A stretch of 64,000 bases of DNA, from positions 16,808 to 80,807 of the forward strand of contig JBIOJM010000002.1 in assembly GCA_044450785.1 (NCBI GenBank). Direction: 5' to 3'. A program made the position numbers and the translations under genes. The first letter of the stretch is position 1, and each line of letters starts with the position of its first letter. Below, in pieces: positions 9,001 through 16,412 of the stretch. The stretch is from JBIOJM01 sp044450785. GTDB taxonomy: Bacteria > Planctomycetota > Planctomycetia > Isosphaerales > Isosphaeraceae. The notes under the pieces were generated by a model that worked only from the letters and a program-made list of their open reading frames with translations, was not told the origin of the DNA and made no database searches.

Positions 9001-11577
9001 ACGCAGACCTCCAGCGTCGGGACGGTAACCACCTACACCTACGACGCCAACGGCGCCGAACTGCAAATGCAGGTCAACGGGCAAACCGTCGAGCAATTCA
9101 CGTATAACCTGGAGGGTCGCGTTCAGACGGCGATGCTCGTGACGACGCCGAGCGCCGGACAGACCCAGGTCAGTACGACCACGTACTTCTACGACCAAGA
9201 CGGCAACGAGGCCCGGACCGAGACCTCGACCAGCACCAACGGCGGCCCGGCCACCAGCACGAGCACGGATTACGTCGTCGACGAGCAAAACCCCAGCGGC
9301 GAAGCCCAGGTGCTGGAGGAACGCGACGGCTCAACCCACGCCGTGACGACAACCTACATCCTGGGCGATAACCTCATCGGACAGGTCGGCAGCAACCTCT
9401 CCAGCCTTCGCTTCTTCCTCTACGACGGACACGGCTCGACGCGTCTGCTGACCAATCTCCAGGGGGCGATCACCAACCGCTTCGCCTACACCGCCTTCGG
9501 CAACCCGATTGGCTTCAACCCGTACACCGCGGCGACGAAGTACCTCTACTCCGGCCAGCAGTTCGACCCCTTCTCCGGGCAATACTACATGCGGGCTCGG
9601 CTGTACAACCCGGCGACGGGCCGCTTCACTCAGGCGGACCCGTTTCCCGGTCTGACGGCGGACGGACAATCGCTCCACAAGTACGCGTATGCGGCCAACA
9701 ACCCCGTGAACCTGACCGATCCCAGCGGTCAAAACCCCAACTATACGAAGTTGAATGAGAACCTCCTCCTTGGCGCCTCGGGCGCGGCGTTAGCATTGCT
9801 CGGAGGCATTCTCGGATTCTTCCCAGGGGCCGCCCTTTTCGGCAACATCTTCGCTACCGTTGGCCTCTTGGTCAATGCCACGCTCTCATACCTGGACTGG
9901 GAAGCCGTCAAGGACGACAAGGATTACATCGAGTCTCTGAAATATAACATCATGTTCGCGAACCCCAAAGAGGCGCCACGAGTAAACGATCTCGAGCAGC
10001 GTGCCGATGGCCTCCTCAGGGCGGATGCCGGATTCATTGCTGGCAACCTTGTTTTGGCCCTCGTCGGGGGCTTCGGGGGGGAGGTGGGTGCTATCATCGG
10101 CGGGCTCGGTGGAGTCGTGCTGTTTGTGTACCAGGTGACGTTGAACGCCGAATTTCAAAAACAAGTGGCTGTGGATCTGGTGGCGATCTTGAATTTTCAG
10201 TTCGGCGTCAATCAGGCAGGCCGCCCCGTAATTGCCAGGGCCGTCAAGTCCACCCTGGGGAATCCGGGCGGTTGGGACGGCGGCAAGATCCTCCAAGAGG
10301 CGATCGTCGGGTTCAACGTCGGGGGGTTGGCGGCCCTCAAGTACGCGTCCGAAGTGATCAAGGACGCCGCGATCTTCAAAACGCCTAATACGCTTTCAGC
10401 CAAGGGCTACGCCCAGCACGCCGAGAGCGCTTACGCCAAGGCCAAGCAATATCTGCACGACGACTTCTTCAATGGACCGGCGACCGGCACGTTCCAACCG
10501 TACCTCAACGGGCGCCTGGTTCCCCCGGGGCAATTGTTGGCAGCTCCGGGCGCCGGGACCACGGCACCGGCGGGTACCCACGGCTTGCTCTCCACCAACG
10601 ATCCGGCGCTGGCCGCACTCGTTTCGGAAGCCCTGTCGATGTGGCAAATCACCCTCGGTCGGCCGCTGCCGTTCATGCCGACCATCCTCGTCGCCAACCT
10701 TCCCCCCGGCGTCCTGGGCGAGACCTTCGTCACCGCCTGGGATGACCAGGGCAGTCCGGCTGGCTACACGATCGTCCTGTCGCCCAACGCCGATGGCCAA
10801 GGCTGGTACATCCCGTCCACGGACGACGACAAGACCGCGTTTCCACAGGCGCTCGGCAACACCACGTATCTGGCCCAGCCCGGCTCCGCCGCCTATGGCC
10901 ATTACGACCTGCTCACCGCGCTTCTGCACGAGCTCGGCCACGTCGAAGGCTTCATGCCGGCCAACCCCGGCTTCGAACGTCACGTCCAGACCATTGCTGG
11001 CTCCCAGGTGTTCGTCGCCCCGGGTGTCACGGCCCCCCTGGTCGATGCCGACCAGGAGCTTGACCCCAGCGTCTACCCCGGCGACGTCTTGAGTGCGACC
11101 CTCGCCCCCGGCGTCCGCGAATTGCCGTCTTCGCTCGACGTCCAGATCCTCGATGCCGCCAGTGGGTTGCAGGCAGCGCCGCAGGTCCAAAACTCCACCA
11201 CCGCCAGCACCACGGTGCTGGATCACGCTGTCGCCGCGCTCGGGGACGCCTCGCCCGCGAGCAGTCCACCGCCATCCATCACCCCCGCCGGCAACGGGTC
11301 CGCGAAGGGCCAGACGGCCACTCACCACAAGGGTCATCACGTGGTCGTGAAATCGAAGCACGCGGGCACGGCCCCCGGTCGAAAGACGTCGAGCCAGCAC
11401 GTCACCACCAAGGCCCATCTCAAGGCTCACGGGACGCCCACCGCGCAGCCGCCGAATGGCAGCCTGGCGGTCAGCTTCTCCCGGCACCGTGCGCGAGCCA
11501 ACGGAAATTCTCATTCCTCTGCTGGAGTCAGTCCTCTGGCCAATCTTCGGACCGCCAACCACTCGAAAGCGAAATAG
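1..11577 (+). CDS. Giant secreted RHS/YD-repeat protein with Ig-like, dockerin and metalloprotease-like regions (5' end outside window)
   Basis: The reading frame is open from base 1, so the start lies upstream and at least 3858 residues remain. Counting from the first codon here, there are Ig/cadherin-like repeats at about 30-320, a first YD-type block at 513-747, a dockerin-like pair of calcium loops (DSNGDGNVDGND, DLNGDGKVDTRD) at about 898-958, many Ig-like domains to about 1870, a glycine/leucine-rich linker near 1945-1967, a long YD-repeat array at about 2084-3134 and a classical RHS core (YDGHGSTRLL to TDPSG) at about 3141-3240. Two hydrophobic stretches follow (about 3255-3297 and 3342-3381). 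The C-terminal part has a zinc-protease-like HELGHVEGF at about 3643, and the tail is basic. RHS proteins form a shell that encloses a C-terminal toxin or cargo; by position the protease-like part would be that cargo (inference). The usual Met-turn is not obvious. Confidence 0.9.
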   Translation, partial: GAHTVTFTVTDTGNGSTTQPSSTTQTIRLVVRANDTAPVFPATTLTATVAEGQTLSLPVTAAKQEGDALTYTAQDLPSGASLNPATGLLTWTPEPGQAGVYAVLVTAGDGSLSSSETANITVTHTNYAPTFVPLLPQYAREGTPVQFTVVATDIDGDPVMYNLVNTPAGATFNAANGLFTWTPAYGQAGDHTLHFVAADPSGATATLDVVLHVAHVVRPPVLNTPNHQATLGEQLSFFVQATDLDAGTTLSYSAVNLPADASLNAQTGQFLWTPGPSQAGDFVVTLQVSDGQASSTQNILIRASVQPQVPSVTIVLTPSFPAIPGQQVLVNAIAGSVAPITSLTVTLNGQPLVLDANGRATITAGPPGQSLIQATATDQDGLVGTATISLKVRDPQDTTPPVVSFDTSVPNAVLSSPTAILGTVSDSNLDSWTLEIATPNNPNFTVLATGHTTVIDGALAQLDPATLTNGFYQLRLTARDISGRTAQTQTQIEVDTPTKPSDYVVTDTDLSVNLDGTTVLIQRTYDSLTRDGTGDFGSGWYFVNRQTNLQTNLPATGQEDFGVYNPFRDGTELYLTLPTGQRVRFTFTPASFQVAGQTFYHPAWQADPGVTYTLQSTDTVLTKAGSRYYDLATGQPYNPGNPFYSGPSYTLTAPDGTRYQLDAKGNIVGEATPGGAQLYISDSGITAANGDSIQFLRDAQGRISSIRTPGGQLVEYQYDADGNLVAMQNLNTGGSQRYGYSLSDPHLLIAAVRSNGNSLAIQQALGAGAALGAGLLTPPTTAYIQRDLGGAAQFSGTTTSNTLAAGATDRLSFRFDQSELNSTATGSVILRVLVQGTDGSFIPAVPAIAGLQPRSVNVQGNIVVALFAIDRPGLYVVAIAGATPATAGNYAVNLTVAGDSNGDGNVDGNDSALLAAAFGSIAGGANYTLAADLNGDGKVDTRDQVLLDGDYGFHATTATVPTTPPARPVFDLDVNSDTPPLGDGMTTLSSVTLVGQTDPNLTVTLQQTGAVTTSNPNGLFVFFNVPLVAGDNAFTAIATSAAGVSSQFTKVITRNQAGLSLTPPVITAHLADDTGRSALDNITDDDTVTGSITATNAIASFQAQIDQSPVTDVTSTLSGTTFTITPALLATMNGGPLADGKHTLTLLVKDVNGNLAQPATVTFILTTTPPAPVTPTLLAASDTGISNSDGITRITTPAFKIDAPASAIVTLYADGVQVGQATANNGPVFITSTPLTAGTHQITATAEDVAGNISAAANPVPVVIDTTPPATPTLGLDAASQFPAGQTTQTNKEIVNLTGTTGAGAYVALYRPFDSNTPIRKTQADGSGNFTFSNVALAPGTQAFTVVASDVAGNSSQLIQTITTTAADTSAPVITAALANDTGVSSTDGITYDPTITGVVDDPSGVASFQAALDGGSMVNVTSLLTGVGFTFTAANLATINGGTPLADGPHTLSLQATDSLGHASAAFHVSFDLESTRPLPPANVHLIPSDLTGTSNTITKARSLTVELTAPAGTQVILYMNGTAIGQQTATSAPLDFAVPGTLADGHYLFAATAGTVSGLVSPFSTPFTATVDNTIPAISSFGLDAAFDARPYGHDLTIMPTVRLIGQTIAGATVKLVETGAETTSDANGDFAFYPVNLPTLGAFTFTVQVTDVAGNTNSLPKTFTRIDNTLPSNLIPPDVTLSVSETTARVGDTVTLTVTTATHDGQPLASEVLLINGNVVALSSAGTATFASATPGVFTATAKVFDAEGNEGDATQTITFLTPPNGQPAPVAGFNEIFVTPVVTMPTPIMGTANSADMLQYTLSYAVEGQNQFTQFGSGTTAVVNGTLGTIDPTLMQDGFYDVRLTVEDTSGQVTTADEVYQVNGQAKIGNFTLSFSDLNIPETGIDLSVTRTYDSRAKDTQGDFGYGWSLSVSNVQVETSSVLGAGFIQTETQLPATQVNPLGGLGGLGGLGGFGGLPGIGLPPGLGSRPAEIQYSFQNTQNDYVTIYLPDGTKEQFLMGFTGVTYNFAAPPLATTSIFFEPVPGTGTTGTLESLADNNVIVSPAQVGPVTFIDASTGQIYNPTSWKYTDSSGNVFIISAKSGIQSLTDANGNTTTFTANGMTNSDGSSLTFSRDSQNRITSITDPMGKTIQYQYDFYGDLVAVTDRDGNVTRFTYDTNHLLLQVYDPLGREGVRTEYDDSGRVTEIVNALGSVVTFTHDLPDRIETTVDPLGNVSTVAYDAMGNVVEHTDPLGTITTSTYNALNLVLTQTVTYTDGTSLTTTNTYDANGNMLTTTDPDGNTTSYTYNAAGKPVTVTDPQGNTASTQYDAQGNVTQAVDFAGNKTTFAYDASGGVTSVSDGPGNAFVIQYDSVGAVIATAGNNSLPEVSVNDANGNPTSSSTLWTNPNNPNQQQTLNATYAYDANGNVTSVTDLHGITTSTQLNAAGQVVSAVDQFGNTTSIKYDPSGRSVETTTGSGLVVRDVYDLAGRVIYATDAYDPTTGLLPDGTYTQYDALGRAVKTERLSGLWINITTTPAGNSYSSFVSATGVLSTTSTVYAPNGQIQSTTDASGATTTYQYNSLGEKTASIDALGNRTTFAYDQFGNITVVTDPLGRQTHYAYDSRGNVTQTTLPDGSTIQDSYDSQGNVISETDPLGNTTQSVYNTFNELTEEILPAVPDPNNGGALTHPTYSYIYDSTGDLLQVTDPLGNVTKYTYDAFGNQLTETLPDGETNQNVYNSLNQLTRAIDYDGQVTQYVYNSQGLKVEEDYFQNVSQANTGVPSYSITYTYDDLGQLETVDDPRIGLTTYHYNTEGLLTEEDTPEAVIDYSYDPATGNLLGMSTNSTGLQYTYDALGDLTSTTAVGLNGQTLTNPLTTAYTYTATGVQQTETLPNGDTGAYKYDVNDYLIQEVNRDPNGNLLSEYDYVNAANGNRLQAIETTLQADGTLSKTEITYTYDALGRLTEEKSQDLSGGQPQFDYTIDYTYDLAGNRLAMVTTTPSSTVTVNYTYNNDYELLTQTSSVGTVTTYTYDANGAELQMQVNGQTVEQFTYNLEGRVQTAMLVTTPSAGQTQVSTTTYFYDQDGNEARTETSTSTNGGPATSTSTDYVVDEQNPSGEAQVLEERDGSTHAVTTTYILGDNLIGQVGSNLSSLRFFLYDGHGSTRLLTNLQGAITNRFAYTAFGNPIGFNPYTAATKYLYSGQQFDPFSGQYYMRARLYNPATGRFTQADPFPGLTADGQSLHKYAYAANNPVNLTDPSGQNPNYTKLNENLLLGASGAALALLGGILGFFPGAALFGNIFATVGLLVNATLSYLDWEAVKDDKDYIESLKYNIMFANPKEAPRVNDLEQRADGLLRADAGFIAGNLVLALVGGFGGEVGAIIGGLGGVVLFVYQVTLNAEFQKQVAVDLVAILNFQFGVNQAGRPVIARAVKSTLGNPGGWDGGKILQEAIVGFNVGGLAALKYASEVIKDAAIFKTPNTLSAKGYAQHAESAYAKAKQYLHDDFFNGPATGTFQPYLNGRLVPPGQLLAAPGAGTTAPAGTHGLLSTNDPALAALVSEALSMWQITLGRPLPFMPTILVANLPPGVLGETFVTAWDDQGSPAGYTIVLSPNADGQGWYIPSTDDDKTAFPQALGNTTYLAQPGSAAYGHYDLLTALLHELGHVEGFMPANPGFERHVQTIAGSQVFVAPGVTAPLVDADQELDPSVYPGDVLSATLAPGVRELPSSLDVQILDAASGLQAAPQVQNSTTASTTVLDHAVAALGDASPASSPPPSITPAGNGSAKGQTATHHKGHHVVVKSKHAGTAPGRKTSSQHVTTKAHLKAHGTPTAQPPNGSLAVSFSRHRARANGNSHSSAGVSPLANLRTANHSKAK

Positions 11578-11877
11578 GCAAGCTTCCCGATCATTCAACG
11601 CCCATTTTCAGAGACTTCTCGCCCAATCGCGTCAGCCCCCTCAGCAGTTGAACGATTTGAATTGCATGATACCATACACCCACGGCATTATCGAAGTCGC
11701 CAGTTATCGGTTAGGTGGCGGCTTCGATCCGATGAATCAGCCGCGATAGATCCCGATCGATTTATTTTACTCAAGTTATTCAAGCTGCTAGAATTACCCA
11801 AACAAACTCAGGAATCCGAGCGGAAGACGCGAGACACCGATCCATAGAAACGAGTGCGGTACCTGCGAGGTCGATCC
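11578..11877. other. Intergenic region, AT-richer than its surroundings
   Basis: There is no convincing gene here. The stretch at 11755-11810 is clearly AT-richer than the flanking genes and is the likely promoter region for the surface-protein gene that follows. No clear terminator hairpin was seen after the RHS gene. Confidence 0.4.
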
Positions 11878-14800
11878 ATGATTGGCACCTGCGTTCGATG
11901 GTCCAAGACATTGCGGGAACGGCGTTCGCGCCGGGGTGATCGTGATTGCGGCCGGTCAAGGCGCCGTGTCTTTCTCGAACAACTGGAGGACCGCGTTGTT
12001 CCTTCGGGGATCGTCAACGGCGACTTCTCGATCAGCAACCCGTCCGACCCGAATTACGGCTGGACCACCCGGGGAAATGCCACGATCGCGAACGGGGAAG
12101 GGATTCTCAACGAGGGGACCATCGTCCAGACGGAGTTCTCGCAGAGCTTCACAATCGCGCCGGGGACGACCACGCTGCAGTTCACGATCGTCGCGTCGAG
12201 CCTGGTTACGAACGGCATCTCGAATCCGCCCGACGCCTTCGAGGCGGCACTGTTGAATACGCAAACGAATCAGCCGCTCGTCGGCCCGCCGACCGGGCTG
12301 GCCAACACCGATTCGTTCCTGAACATCCAGCAGACCGGCGAGGTTTTCTACGCTCCCCAGGTCACGGTGCCCGGGGCCGGGGCCTCCGGGTCGGTCGCCA
12401 CTCTCCAGTATCCCGAGATCGTCACGGTCGATCTGTCGAGCGTGCCGGCCAACACCCAGGCGACGCTCTACTTCGACTTGATCGGCTTCAGCCCGGCGAG
12501 CAGCTCGGTGCGAGTCACGAGCGTCAGTACGCCGCAGGGACCGACCACGCCGCCGGTCTCGTTCTCCCTCGATCCGGCGACCGACTCGGGCCAGGTTGGC
12601 GATAACATCACCAACATCAATCCGGTGAACTTGCTGGGCGTAACAAGCCCGGGGCAGGCGGTTTCACTCAACGTCAATGGGGGCGGTTTCAACACCACCA
12701 CGACGGCCGACTCGACCGGCCACTTCTCGTTCGACGGAGTCACCCTCACCGAGGGAGCCAACCCGGTCCAGGTGAAGGCCACCAACGCCCAGGGAGATAC
12801 CATCGCCAGCCAGACGATCACCCTTGACACCCAGCAGCCGACCGGCAGCCTGGTGAATCCGGCGCCGGGCTCGACGACGAGCCAGGACCTCGGGTATGTC
12901 GACGTCCAGTGGACTGCTCACGGCGCAGCCGCCCTTGACCCGACGACGTTCCAGACCACGAACGTGACCATCACCGGTGTCACCGTCGGTCAGGATGAAG
13001 ACCTTGGCGGCGGGCTCGTTCGATACCTCTACAACCAAGGCGGCGGCGTCTTGTCGCCGGGGCTCATCAACGTTGTCCTGGTCGGGGGACAGGTTGCCGA
13101 TCTGGCCGGTAACGTCAATTCGCAAACGAGTCAATCGTTCACGATTCAGGCTTCTGCTCCGGTGGCCAGCGACCAGTCGGTGACGACCGCCCAGGATGAG
13201 GGGACGCCAATCACGCTGACTGGAACGGACACGAACACCCCACCGTTGACCCTGACCTACATCGTCACCGCCAATCCAGGGCACGGTATGCTCTCGGGCG
13301 CCGCGCCGGGCTTGACTTACACGCCCGCACCCGGTTACTTCGGCCCCGACAGCTTCCAGTTCCAGGTCAATAATGGACTGGTCGACAGCAATGTCGCCAC
13401 CGTTTCCCTCACGGTCGTCGGTAAGCCGGTCGCCAATGCCCAGTCGGTGTCGACGCCGCAGAGCACCACGGCGACGATCACGCTGGCCGGCACGGACCCG
13501 AACACTCCGCCGTTGACCCTGACCTACATCGTCACCGCCAACCCTGCGCATGGAACGCTCCTGGGCACGGCGCCCAACCTGTTTTACACACCCGCCACCG
13601 GCTACCTCGGCCCCGACAGCCTCCAGTTCAAGGTCAACAACGGGACGCTCGACAGCAGCGTCGCCACCGTTTCGATCACCGTCGTGGGCCAGCCGGCCGC
13701 CAACGCCCAGTCGGTAACGACGGGGCAGAGCACGGCCACGGCGATCACGCTGACCGGCACCGACCCGAACACCCCGCCGCGGACGCTGACTTACAGCGTC
13801 ACCACCAGCCCGGTGCACGGCTTGCTCTCGGGCACGGCGCCGGACCTCACCTACACGCCCGCCACCGGCTACTTCGGCCCCGACAGCCTCCAGTTCAAGG
13901 TCAACAACGGGACGCTCGACAGCAATGTCGCCACCGTCACGATCACGGTCGTGGGCCAGCCGACGGCGAGCGCCGGCCTGCCGGTGACGACCGCGCAGGG
14001 CACCTCAACGCCGATCACGCTGACCGGCTCGGATCCCAACACCCCGCCGCTGCCGCTGACCTACACCGTCACGACCGGCCCTGCACATGGCACGCTCACG
14101 GGCACGGCGCCGACCCTCACCTACACGCCCACCGCGGGCTACTTCGGCCCCGACAGCTTCCAGTTCAAGGTCAACAACGGGACGATCAGCAGCAACATCG
14201 CAACGGTCTCGATCACGGTCACGTCCGTGAGCCAGCCGCCGATCACGAACGACGACACCTACACAACGGTGGAGAACCGGCCGCTGACGGTCGCCGCGCC
14301 CGGTGTGCTCGCCAATGATGTCCCGTCCGGTGCCGGCCTGACGGCCGTTCTCGTCTCTGGTCCATCTCATGGGTCGTTGGCGCTCAAAGCCGACGGGTCG
14401 TTCACGTACACGCCGGCCGCGAAATTCACGGGGTCGGATACCTTTACCTACATGGCGGTTGCCGGCACGGTGCAGGGGAATGTCGCGGTCGTCCACCTGA
14501 CGATCACGCCATCCCGGCTCCTGCCCGACACTCCTTACTACAATGACCTCCGGGCGCGACGAAGCATCGATCCCCCCCGTTTCGACTTCTACCATCCTGT
14601 CTTGGGCGCGCTGCTTGGCCTGGAAATCACGGGAATTCCCACGACGCCGGCCACGATCGTCTCCGCGAACGACCATTTCAACACTGCGACCGCTCGCGCG
14701 CTCCACGCGCGGGACGCGCAACAGTTCGACCTGCGACAGCCCGTTCTGGGCGCGCTCTTCACGTTGGAGGAGCCCGGGACCGGCGCTCCGCCGACTCATC

Positions 14801-15033
14801 TGCTGCCGCAGACCCCTCATTACGACGCGATCCGCGCGCTCTATAACCAGGATCCCACTCAGTTCCAACGGAAGAATGTCTACCTCGGTGCCATCCTCGC
14901 GCTCGAGAACATCGAGAACAGTGGCCGTTTGGTACTCCAGCCGACGACGGCGCAAGCGCTCCCGACCGCTCTGAAAATCGGCTCCGTGCATCCTGTCGCG
15001 ACCGGACGGGCCTTTCGCATGCGCGGGGTGTGA
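11878..15033 (+). CDS. Secreted surface protein with planctomycete N-terminal motif and tandem Ig-like repeats
   Basis: ATG at 11878 is preferred over an in-frame GTG at 11854. The basic N-terminus leads into FLEQLEDRVVPS, the planctomycete LE-x-LE-x-R motif found at the start of large exported proteins. Residues of about 45-220 form a beta-rich domain that starts VNGDFSISNP, as in carbohydrate-binding-like (DUF642-type) modules. A Big-type domain follows, then four Ig-like repeats of about 90 residues (SLQFKVNNGTLDS and VATVSITVVGQP recur), and a fifth cadherin-like domain (FTYTPAAKFTGSDTFTYMA). The C-terminal 170 residues contain repeated short segments around LLPDTPYYNDLRA and LLPQTPHYDAIRA of unknown role. 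The protein is likely extracellular and adhesive or structural; it may work with the giant RHS protein upstream, but nothing ties them beyond neighbourhood. Confidence 0.85.
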   Translation: MIGTCVRWSKTLRERRSRRGDRDCGRSRRRVFLEQLEDRVVPSGIVNGDFSISNPSDPNYGWTTRGNATIANGEGILNEGTIVQTEFSQSFTIAPGTTTLQFTIVASSLVTNGISNPPDAFEAALLNTQTNQPLVGPPTGLANTDSFLNIQQTGEVFYAPQVTVPGAGASGSVATLQYPEIVTVDLSSVPANTQATLYFDLIGFSPASSSVRVTSVSTPQGPTTPPVSFSLDPATDSGQVGDNITNINPVNLLGVTSPGQAVSLNVNGGGFNTTTTADSTGHFSFDGVTLTEGANPVQVKATNAQGDTIASQTITLDTQQPTGSLVNPAPGSTTSQDLGYVDVQWTAHGAAALDPTTFQTTNVTITGVTVGQDEDLGGGLVRYLYNQGGGVLSPGLINVVLVGGQVADLAGNVNSQTSQSFTIQASAPVASDQSVTTAQDEGTPITLTGTDTNTPPLTLTYIVTANPGHGMLSGAAPGLTYTPAPGYFGPDSFQFQVNNGLVDSNVATVSLTVVGKPVANAQSVSTPQSTTATITLAGTDPNTPPLTLTYIVTANPAHGTLLGTAPNLFYTPATGYLGPDSLQFKVNNGTLDSSVATVSITVVGQPAANAQSVTTGQSTATAITLTGTDPNTPPRTLTYSVTTSPVHGLLSGTAPDLTYTPATGYFGPDSLQFKVNNGTLDSNVATVTITVVGQPTASAGLPVTTAQGTSTPITLTGSDPNTPPLPLTYTVTTGPAHGTLTGTAPTLTYTPTAGYFGPDSFQFKVNNGTISSNIATVSITVTSVSQPPITNDDTYTTVENRPLTVAAPGVLANDVPSGAGLTAVLVSGPSHGSLALKADGSFTYTPAAKFTGSDTFTYMAVAGTVQGNVAVVHLTITPSRLLPDTPYYNDLRARRSIDPPRFDFYHPVLGALLGLEITGIPTTPATIVSANDHFNTATARALHARDAQQFDLRQPVLGALFTLEEPGTGAPPTHLLPQTPHYDAIRALYNQDPTQFQRKNVYLGAILALENIENSGRLVLQPTTAQALPTALKIGSVHPVATGRAFRMRGV
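13159..14223 (+). repeat. Four tandem ~270-bp coding repeats (Ig-like domains)
   Basis: Four in-frame units of about 90 codons lie head to tail, with boundaries near 13159, 13423, 13691 and 13959. Units 2 and 3 share long identical DNA stretches, so they arose by recent internal duplication and could expand or contract by slippage or recombination. They encode Ig-like domains, so this is a coding repeat and not a CRISPR or other array. Confidence 0.8.
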
Positions 15034-15180
15034 GCAACGGGGCGGACAATGACTCGGCAAGGCGATGGGCTACCTGATCGGCGAGAAGTTCCTCCTGCCG
15101 GAATCGCAGGCACGTGACAAAGGGTTGTGCCCCCGATTAGATTCACTGTGGAAATGATGACCCTTTTCCGAGGGGACGCC

Positions 15181-15801
15181 ATGGCTAATGCAGCGCAGCT
15201 CTCGATTGACCTTCCGCCTGCCCAAGAATGGAAGGACCTGCTCGAGGAAATCCTTCCGCGCCAGGGCGAATGGAGCGAGGAAGAGTATCTCGTTCTGACT
15301 GACCATCGGAACCGGCTGGTCGAGTTCACCGACGGCTTACTGGAAGTCCTACCTATGCCGACGGACAAGCACCAAAGAATTCTGGGGTTCCTCTATCTCG
15401 CTTTCCTTAGCTTCACAGAGCCTCGAGGCGGGAAAGTCCGCTTTTCGCCGTTACGGCTGCGAATTCGGCCGGGCAAGTTCCGTGAGCCCGATCTTCTTCT
15501 GCTGCTGTCGGCCGCCGATTCGCGCCGGCAAAACCGTTTCTGGCTCGGCGCCGACCACGCTCTGGAGGTTGTTAGTGAAGAGAAACCGGAACGGGACCTG
15601 GTTGACAAGCGGGGGGACTATGCTGAGGGCCGCGTCCCGGAATTCTGGATCGTCAATCCGCAAACGGAAACCATCACCGTTCTGCGGTTGCGCGAGGGTG
15701 CTTACGAAGAAGCAGGCATCTACCGGCGCGGGGAATTGGCGGCATCGGTGTTAATGGCGGGCTTCTCGGTTGCCGTCACCGAGGTTTTCGACGCGGATTG
15801 A
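15181..15801 (+). CDS. Uma2 family endonuclease-like protein
   Basis: ATG 15181 has a purine-rich GAGGGG site a few bases upstream and is preferred to ATG 15154 and the GTG at 15127. The 206-residue product has the Uma2 (PD-(D/E)XK nuclease fold) signature in order: EFTDGLLEVLPMPT near 43-56, REPDLLLLL, ALEVVSEEKPERD and EFWIVNPQ near the C-terminus. The D of the REPD motif and the E of ALEV fit the nuclease catalytic pair. Uma2 proteins are abundant and often multicopy in Planctomycetota and Cyanobacteria; their cellular role is not established. It stands alone with its own short upstream region. A second, distant Uma2 gene lies at 57299. Confidence 0.88.
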   Translation: MANAAQLSIDLPPAQEWKDLLEEILPRQGEWSEEEYLVLTDHRNRLVEFTDGLLEVLPMPTDKHQRILGFLYLAFLSFTEPRGGKVRFSPLRLRIRPGKFREPDLLLLLSAADSRRQNRFWLGADHALEVVSEEKPERDLVDKRGDYAEGRVPEFWIVNPQTETITVLRLREGAYEEAGIYRRGELAASVLMAGFSVAVTEVFDAD

Positions 15802-15925
15802 TTTACGTGGACATGATTGGACATGAGGCAATAGGTCCGGATCTCTGGTGTCCCCGGAACTCCGGAACTCCGAAGTCAAGCCCGCGTGAGCCGGCGGCTG
15901 AGCGAACTCGTTAGCCGAAACCAAG

Positions 15926-15954
15926 TTGACTCTGCTTCCTTACACGTGTATCTT
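15926..15954 (+). promoter_or_regulatory. Sigma-70-type promoter for the mazEF module
   Basis: TTGACT at 15926-15931 is separated by 17 bases from TATCTT at 15949-15954, and the mazE start codon follows 25 bases later. Match to the consensus is 5/6 and 4/6. Confidence 0.55.
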
Positions 15955-15966
15955 CATCGTAGATAC
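15948..15966. promoter_or_regulatory. Inverted repeat overlapping the mazEF -10, likely MazE operator
   Basis: GTATCT (15948-15953) and AGATAC (15961-15966) are perfect 6-base arms with a 7-base spacer. They cover the -10 element and end just before the ribosome binding site. AbrB-fold antitoxins such as MazE bind palindromes in this position to repress their own operon; binding here is inferred. Confidence 0.5.
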
Positions 15967-15978
15967 TTGGAGGTTGCG

Positions 15979-16224
15979 ATGAAGACTCGAGTTCAGAAAT
16001 GGGGCAACAGCCTGGCCCTCCGCATCCCGAAATCCTTCGCCGCGGAGGCCGGTCTCCGCGCTAACGGCGCCGTCGAACTATCCCTTGTTGAGAGAGCGCT
16101 CGTCGTGCAGCCGCTCACCCCACAACCGCCCACCCTTGATGAACTGTTGCGCGGCATCACGGACGACAACATCCCCCCCAGTGAGTGGGATACGGGGCCG
16201 GCTGTCGGCAAGGAAGTCTGGTGA
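15979..16224 (+). CDS. mazE: MazE-like antitoxin (AbrB/SpoVT swapped-hairpin fold)
   Basis: ATG 15979 follows the ribosome site TTGGAGG at 15967-15973. The 81-residue protein starts MKTRVQKWGNSLALRIPKS, the standard MazE DNA-binding N-terminus, and continues into LVVQPLTPQPPTLDELLRGI and an acidic C-terminus (DDNIPPSEWD) of the type that wraps round the MazF toxin. Its stop codon overlaps the GTG of the toxin gene by four bases (GTGA), which is normal for translation coupling in this family. The antitoxin looks intact although its partner is truncated. Confidence 0.92.
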   Translation: MKTRVQKWGNSLALRIPKSFAAEAGLRANGAVELSLVERALVVQPLTPQPPTLDELLRGITDDNIPPSEWDTGPAVGKEVW

Positions 16225-16412
16225 GCCGCAAAGGTGCCTATATCCCCGAACGCGGCGATGCGGTTTGGATTACCCTCGATCCGCGAGCAGGCCATGAGCA
16301 AGCCGGACGTCGGCCAGCCTTGGTTCTGTCTCCGTCGGCTTATAACGGTCGGGTTGGCTTGGCTCTGTTCTGCCCGATCACCAGCCAAGTAATTAGTAGG
16401 ACTCAGAACTGA
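16221..16412 (+). pseudogene. mazF: mazF toxin gene, 3'-truncated
   Basis: The GTG at 16221 overlaps the mazE stop. The product follows MazF closely through RGDAVWITLDPRAGHEQAGR, RPALVLSPSAYN and LFCPITSQV, roughly the first half of the usual ~110 residues. The frame then runs into ISRTQN and stops. The point where MazF similarity ends (about 16389) lies at the stop codon of the convergent DUF1559 gene (16393), so the toxin's second half, including its dimer and RNA-binding parts, has been replaced. It is probably inactive as an endoribonuclease, while mazE still reads through normally. Confidence 0.85.

Noticed and set aside
13159..14223. CRISPR-like array from regular repeats
   Set aside because: The repeats are in-frame protein-coding units of about 270 bp with coding-type divergence.
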